Below, in pieces: positions 61,010 through 64,000 of a stretch of DNA of 64,000 nt. Both the position numbers and the translations under genes were made by a program. Where the stretch lies: positions 3,664,563-3,728,562 of the forward strand of contig NC_071348.1 of the NCBI RefSeq assembly GCF_027744825.2. Direction: 5' to 3'. The notes below the pieces were generated by a model. That model was given only the letters and a program-made list of their open reading frames with translations. It was not told the DNA's origin and made no database searches. Every line of letters begins with the position of its first letter. Positions within the stretch are counted from its first letter, which is position 1. The stretch is from Synchiropus splendidus. Lineage: Eukaryota > Chordata > Actinopteri > Syngnathiformes > Callionymidae.

Positions 61010-61339
61010 ATAAACAATCTAAATACTGTCAGTGACTGTGTTTGACAAGAGCAAGTCATCAACGTGGGTGGACATATGCAGTGCTAATGCTAACGCTGTT
61101 TTGAGTTCCTCTTCAGAGTTGAGGCACCAACACTCATTTATCCGTCAACATGAATCCTGATTTATTTCTTCAGAAATTATTAAATTAATTTTCTGAAGCA
61201 AAAGTGCCATAATTAAACTCTGTCAACAGACGTGTGTCCTCTTTTTACTTCCTGTAAATTTTCTTTAATTGAATTTCTGCAAAATTAAGGGTCATTTTTT
61301 TTATTTTTTTTATTGAAAGTATTGAATTTTTTGGTGAAT
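61010..61339. other. No gene recognised
   Basis: T-rich around 61287-61312. The rest is unique-looking. Confidence 0.45.
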
Positions 61340-61580
61340 AGAAGGTCAAAGGTTCGAGCCCAGCTCGAGGCAACTCTAGGCATGAACAATAGGTTCTCCT
61401 TGTGCGTGGGTTGTCTCCGGGCACTCTGGTTTCCTCCCACAGTTAGTAACGGAGTAGATATTAATTGATGACTCTGAGTTGTTCATGGGTCCAGTGTGTG
61501 TGTGTGTGTGGACTGTCTACGTGTCCCGTGATAGGCTGACCTGTGCAGGGTGTCCTCGACCTCTCACCCCTCCAGTTTCA
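61340..61580 (+). mobile_element. LINE/SINE 3'-tail repeat (teleost type)
   Basis: AGGTTCGAGCCCAGCTCGAG is followed by CAACTCTAGGCATGAACA, TTCTCCTTGTGCGTGGGTTG, CTCCGGGCACTCTGGTTTCC, TTAATTGATGACTCTGAGTT, a GT microsatellite (61495-61511), and a CCCGTGATAGGCTGACCTG / CAGGGTGTCCTCGACCTCTC end. This is the module order of the very common fish non-LTR retroelement tail. It is fairly complete but diverged. A reversed, more decayed relative is at 25040-25172. Confidence 0.8.
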
Positions 61581-61880
61581 GAAAACTGAGCGTCTCTGAA
61601 CTCTCCGGACTGAAGGCACTTCCAGTTGCTTAGTGTGTTGATTTTATCAGCTTTTTTCCCCAGTCTATTTTAATATAATCCTAAAATAAAAATGTCCGTT
61701 TTTTTAGTCACCGTATTATTAGTAGTTTTTAATGTTGCTACCATTTCCAATACTTATTTTTCATGTTCACGCCGTCTTCCTCACTTGGCGCGTACTTCAT
61801 TTCCCTGTGTTTTTTCAACTGATGGAATGAACTTTTTGAACTCCAGAACTGAAACTTGCTGCTCAGTGTGATCAGGTTTC

Positions 61881-62180
61881 ATGGAAGCATCACTTTTTTT
61901 TCACGCCGCATATGATCTTCTCCTGACGGAAGCCGCAGCCGCCGCCGCCGCTGGTTGTAAAAGTCAGCTCTCGACACCAAACTTCTCTGGTGTTTACACA
62001 GACTTTCCAGCAATCCTAATTTTAGATTTGATCAGCCCTGACTCACTTTTGTCTGCGGATATTCAAATGAGTGTCGCCCTCCGTTGCTGCTCTCACGCCG
62101 CTGCAGCAGCAGCAGCAGCACATAAACAAAGACTGTTTAATGAGGTGCCTGGCACTTTATTAGTCCTTAACTCATACTAA
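61881..62180 (+). other. Open frame with two polyalanine runs, coding doubtful
   Basis: A 99-codon frame contains Ala7 (from GCC/GCA repeats, about 61932-61952) and Ala8 (about 62095-62119, from GCC, GCT and the (GCA)6 at 62103-62120). Two separate alanine tracts in one frame are unusual, but they come from trinucleotide repeats and there is no other sign of coding such as splice sites, Kozak context or a domain. Confidence 0.15.
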
Positions 62181-63430
62181 ACACACTCGCACAGATCCAA
62201 ACAAAGACGGCTCTGCCTGCACCCACATGGTGTCGGAGGCTTGGGATGCTGACACCAGGGGCCAGCTTGTTAGGGAGGCGCAGCAGCGGAGCAGCATTTA
62301 CCAACTCGCATGACAGGACCAGAAGAAATAGGCAGCGTTAAACTTTTTTTTTTTAAACTCCTTTGTTCCCCGTCGCCACAGAAACGCTCTCTCAAGTGGC
62401 GTGGGAGTGGCGCAGGTCGGCGGAGGTCGAGCCAAGAGGCTGCTCGGGCAAACCCCGCACGCCTGAATAGCTCTTTTGGTTTGGGGGTTCATTAAAACGG
62501 CAGGAGAAGACATTCCAAGAGACTCCATTAACTAAACAGATTTAAAGCAGCTTGTGTTAAACCTCCCCCCCCTCGACCCTCCACACTAGACACACACACT
62601 TAGCTGTAAAAGCAGGCTGTGTGCACATGACCAAACACACTCCAGACCCCCCTCAACCTTGCACCTCGACACGGCGCCCGCCCTCTCACAATGGTCTCCA
62701 TCTGTCGCCCCGTTCAACTTTCCCTGGAGGTCCTGAGGGACTGAGAGTCTGCAGGTGGAGGAGGCCACACCCCCCTGTCTGCTCGCTCTCGGCCTCGCGG
62801 CGAGGGACACCCTGGAAAGTTTAACCAATATTAGGTCAGTTTTAATCCGGTGACTACATCCAGTACTTCTTAATCGTGTTTCCGAATTACCGATCTGACA
62901 ACCATGTTCTTTGGATATGGGTCAGTGGGTCACTGGAATTATGTATCAGGCCGAGACCTCCAACTGTCAGTGGCTGTGGTGGGGCAGCTGGACGGGTTAG
63001 CTCCTGCAAGTCAGGGATCATGGTTGTGAGTGGGGCGAGAGCGAGGCCACTGTGTTCTGAGCCGCTGGGGGGAGGCCCCGGGGCAGACCCGGGACTGTGG
63101 TGTTGCTGGGAGTCACAAAAAAGCATATTCAAGTGAAGAAACAAACTCAATGTTCTCATTACATTTGCACCTCAGACACAAGCGAGAGATTAATTTCGCC
63201 GCAACTCCGTCTCATTAGTGTTTCAAAGTGGCTTGTCATGACTTGGCAACACGACCAATTAAATGGGAGTTTAACATTTGAAAACCTGTCTGCGCGCAGC
63301 GTTACATACGTTCAAGGAAGCGGCGTGTTGCCTGTGGTGTCACCAACCTACCAATGTTTCCACTTTTAAGCATCAGTTTGCATTTATGTCTCAATTAAAC
63401 ATATAAAAAAATACTTTCTTTTCGAACTAG
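62181..63430. other. No gene recognised
   Basis: Repeat-poor sequence with overlapping domain-less frames on both strands at 62586-63369. Nothing structured was seen. Confidence 0.45.
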
Positions 63431-63449
63431 ATGAATGAATGAATGAATG
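63431..63449 (+). repeat. (ATGA)n tetranucleotide run
   Basis: Just under five units of ATGA. Such runs often end fish LINE tails, but no attached element is recognised. Confidence 0.85.
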
Positions 63450-63859
63450 TGGCTGAGCCCATAGAAATTCCACTGAACTACCATGGTTGAAAATCTATTT
63501 TGGATATAGTTTCTGTGACCTAAAGTTATTAAGACCTAAATACTGTCTCAGGTGATGCTGTTGTTTCATGCATATATGGAAATATAATATGAAAAAAATG
63601 ACTTTTCATCATAAATATGAAATAATTTAACCATAAAAAAACACTAAAGCCCCTTTTTATTGACTGTAATGAGGAGTATTTTGGAAGGATCTGTGCTTTA
63701 AATGAGTTGTTTTGTGTAACCTATGAACTTAAACGCCACGACAAGAATCTGTACTTTTTTCTGCCGCATTTCTCCACAGCGCTCTGTCACTTTTTGGATT
63801 TTTAATAATCCATAATAATCCAGTCGAAGACGATGACAGTGACTGCAGTCATTCAATAC
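63450..63859. other. No gene recognised
   Basis: AT-rich, with several A runs around 63590-63640. No open frame or repeat of note. Confidence 0.45.
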
Positions 63860-63978
63860 AACGCCAGTGGTTCAGCAGTTTTATTGGTGCTGTCAGTAGA
63901 TCCTTCCAACAGGAAACGTGGACTCAACCTCAAGAAAGTGATCCAGTCTTTCCGAATCTTGCGTTGCTGTGCACTGTG
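63860..63978 (-). other. Possible terminal exon with polyadenylation signal, minus strand
   Basis: Read on the minus strand, the window edge gives a pyrimidine-rich run TTTTTAGTTTTCGTCCCACAG ending at about 63978, which resembles a 3' splice site. About 95 bases downstream is AATAAA (63885-63880), in a plausible position for a last exon. The three possible reading frames give only short peptides (at most about 40 residues) that I do not recognise, so it could equally be 3' UTR or chance. Confidence 0.2.
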
Positions 63979-64000
63979 GGACGAAAACTAAAAAGGTGTT

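Noticed and set aside
61340..61375. GGTTCGAGCCC as a tRNA T-loop / B box
   Set aside because: No cloverleaf could be built around it. The following sequence is the fish LINE/SINE tail module.
1..64000. CRISPR arrays, bacterial operons, phage or plasmid genes
   Set aside because: No regularly spaced direct repeats or prokaryotic gene layout. The content is typical of vertebrate nuclear DNA.

Overview
The window looks like vertebrate, probably percomorph teleost, nuclear DNA from a gene-poor region: an intergenic stretch or one very large intron. The base composition is fairly balanced, there are no compact operon-like genes, and no open frame encodes a protein I recognise. There are CA, TA and ATGA microsatellites, several degraded fish-type non-LTR retrotransposon fragments, hAT-like and other foldback DNA transposons, and scattered vertebrate CTCF-like motifs. 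The species is not determinable by eye. No cellular protein-coding exon, rRNA or tRNA gene could be supported. The longest open frames (222, 204, 190 and 190 codons) show no domain, and one of them lies antisense to a dead LINE.

Layout. 1-3100: mostly unannotated, with an unclassified repeat (about 806-1036) whose second copy is at about 5991-6215. 3103-3691: a hAT-like non-autonomous element framed by a perfect 8-base target-site duplication. 4.8 kb: a long TA microsatellite. 6.2-14 kb: unique DNA with one unclassified transposon-like stretch near 12.3-12.9 kb. 14.0 and 16.1-16.6 kb: two LINE remnants on the + strand. 18.2, 31.7 and 58.2 kb: three copies, all in the same orientation, of a roughly 130-base repeat I cannot assign to a known family. 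25.0 kb: a fish LINE/SINE-tail remnant on the - strand, with a + strand relative at 61.3 kb. 26.1-26.7 kb: a strongly AT-rich block. 30.9 kb: a short inverted-repeat element. 33.0 kb: a 27-unit AC microsatellite. 36.7-37.0 kb: a LINE coding remnant on the - strand, of the same type as the one at 16 kb. 42.0 and 48.6 kb: a near-perfect hairpin and a perfect 22-base palindrome. 59.4-60.4 kb: a nested structure, a 595-base hAT-like element inserted in an older foldback element. The far right end (63.86-63.99 kb) may hold a terminal exon on the - strand, on weak evidence.

No genes work together here. The window is mainly a record of transposition in what may be a regulatory landscape. The most useful observations are the three-copy repeat family, the two-copy repeat with a C tract, the two hAT-like insertions with their target-site evidence, the nested insertion, and several CTCF-like sites.
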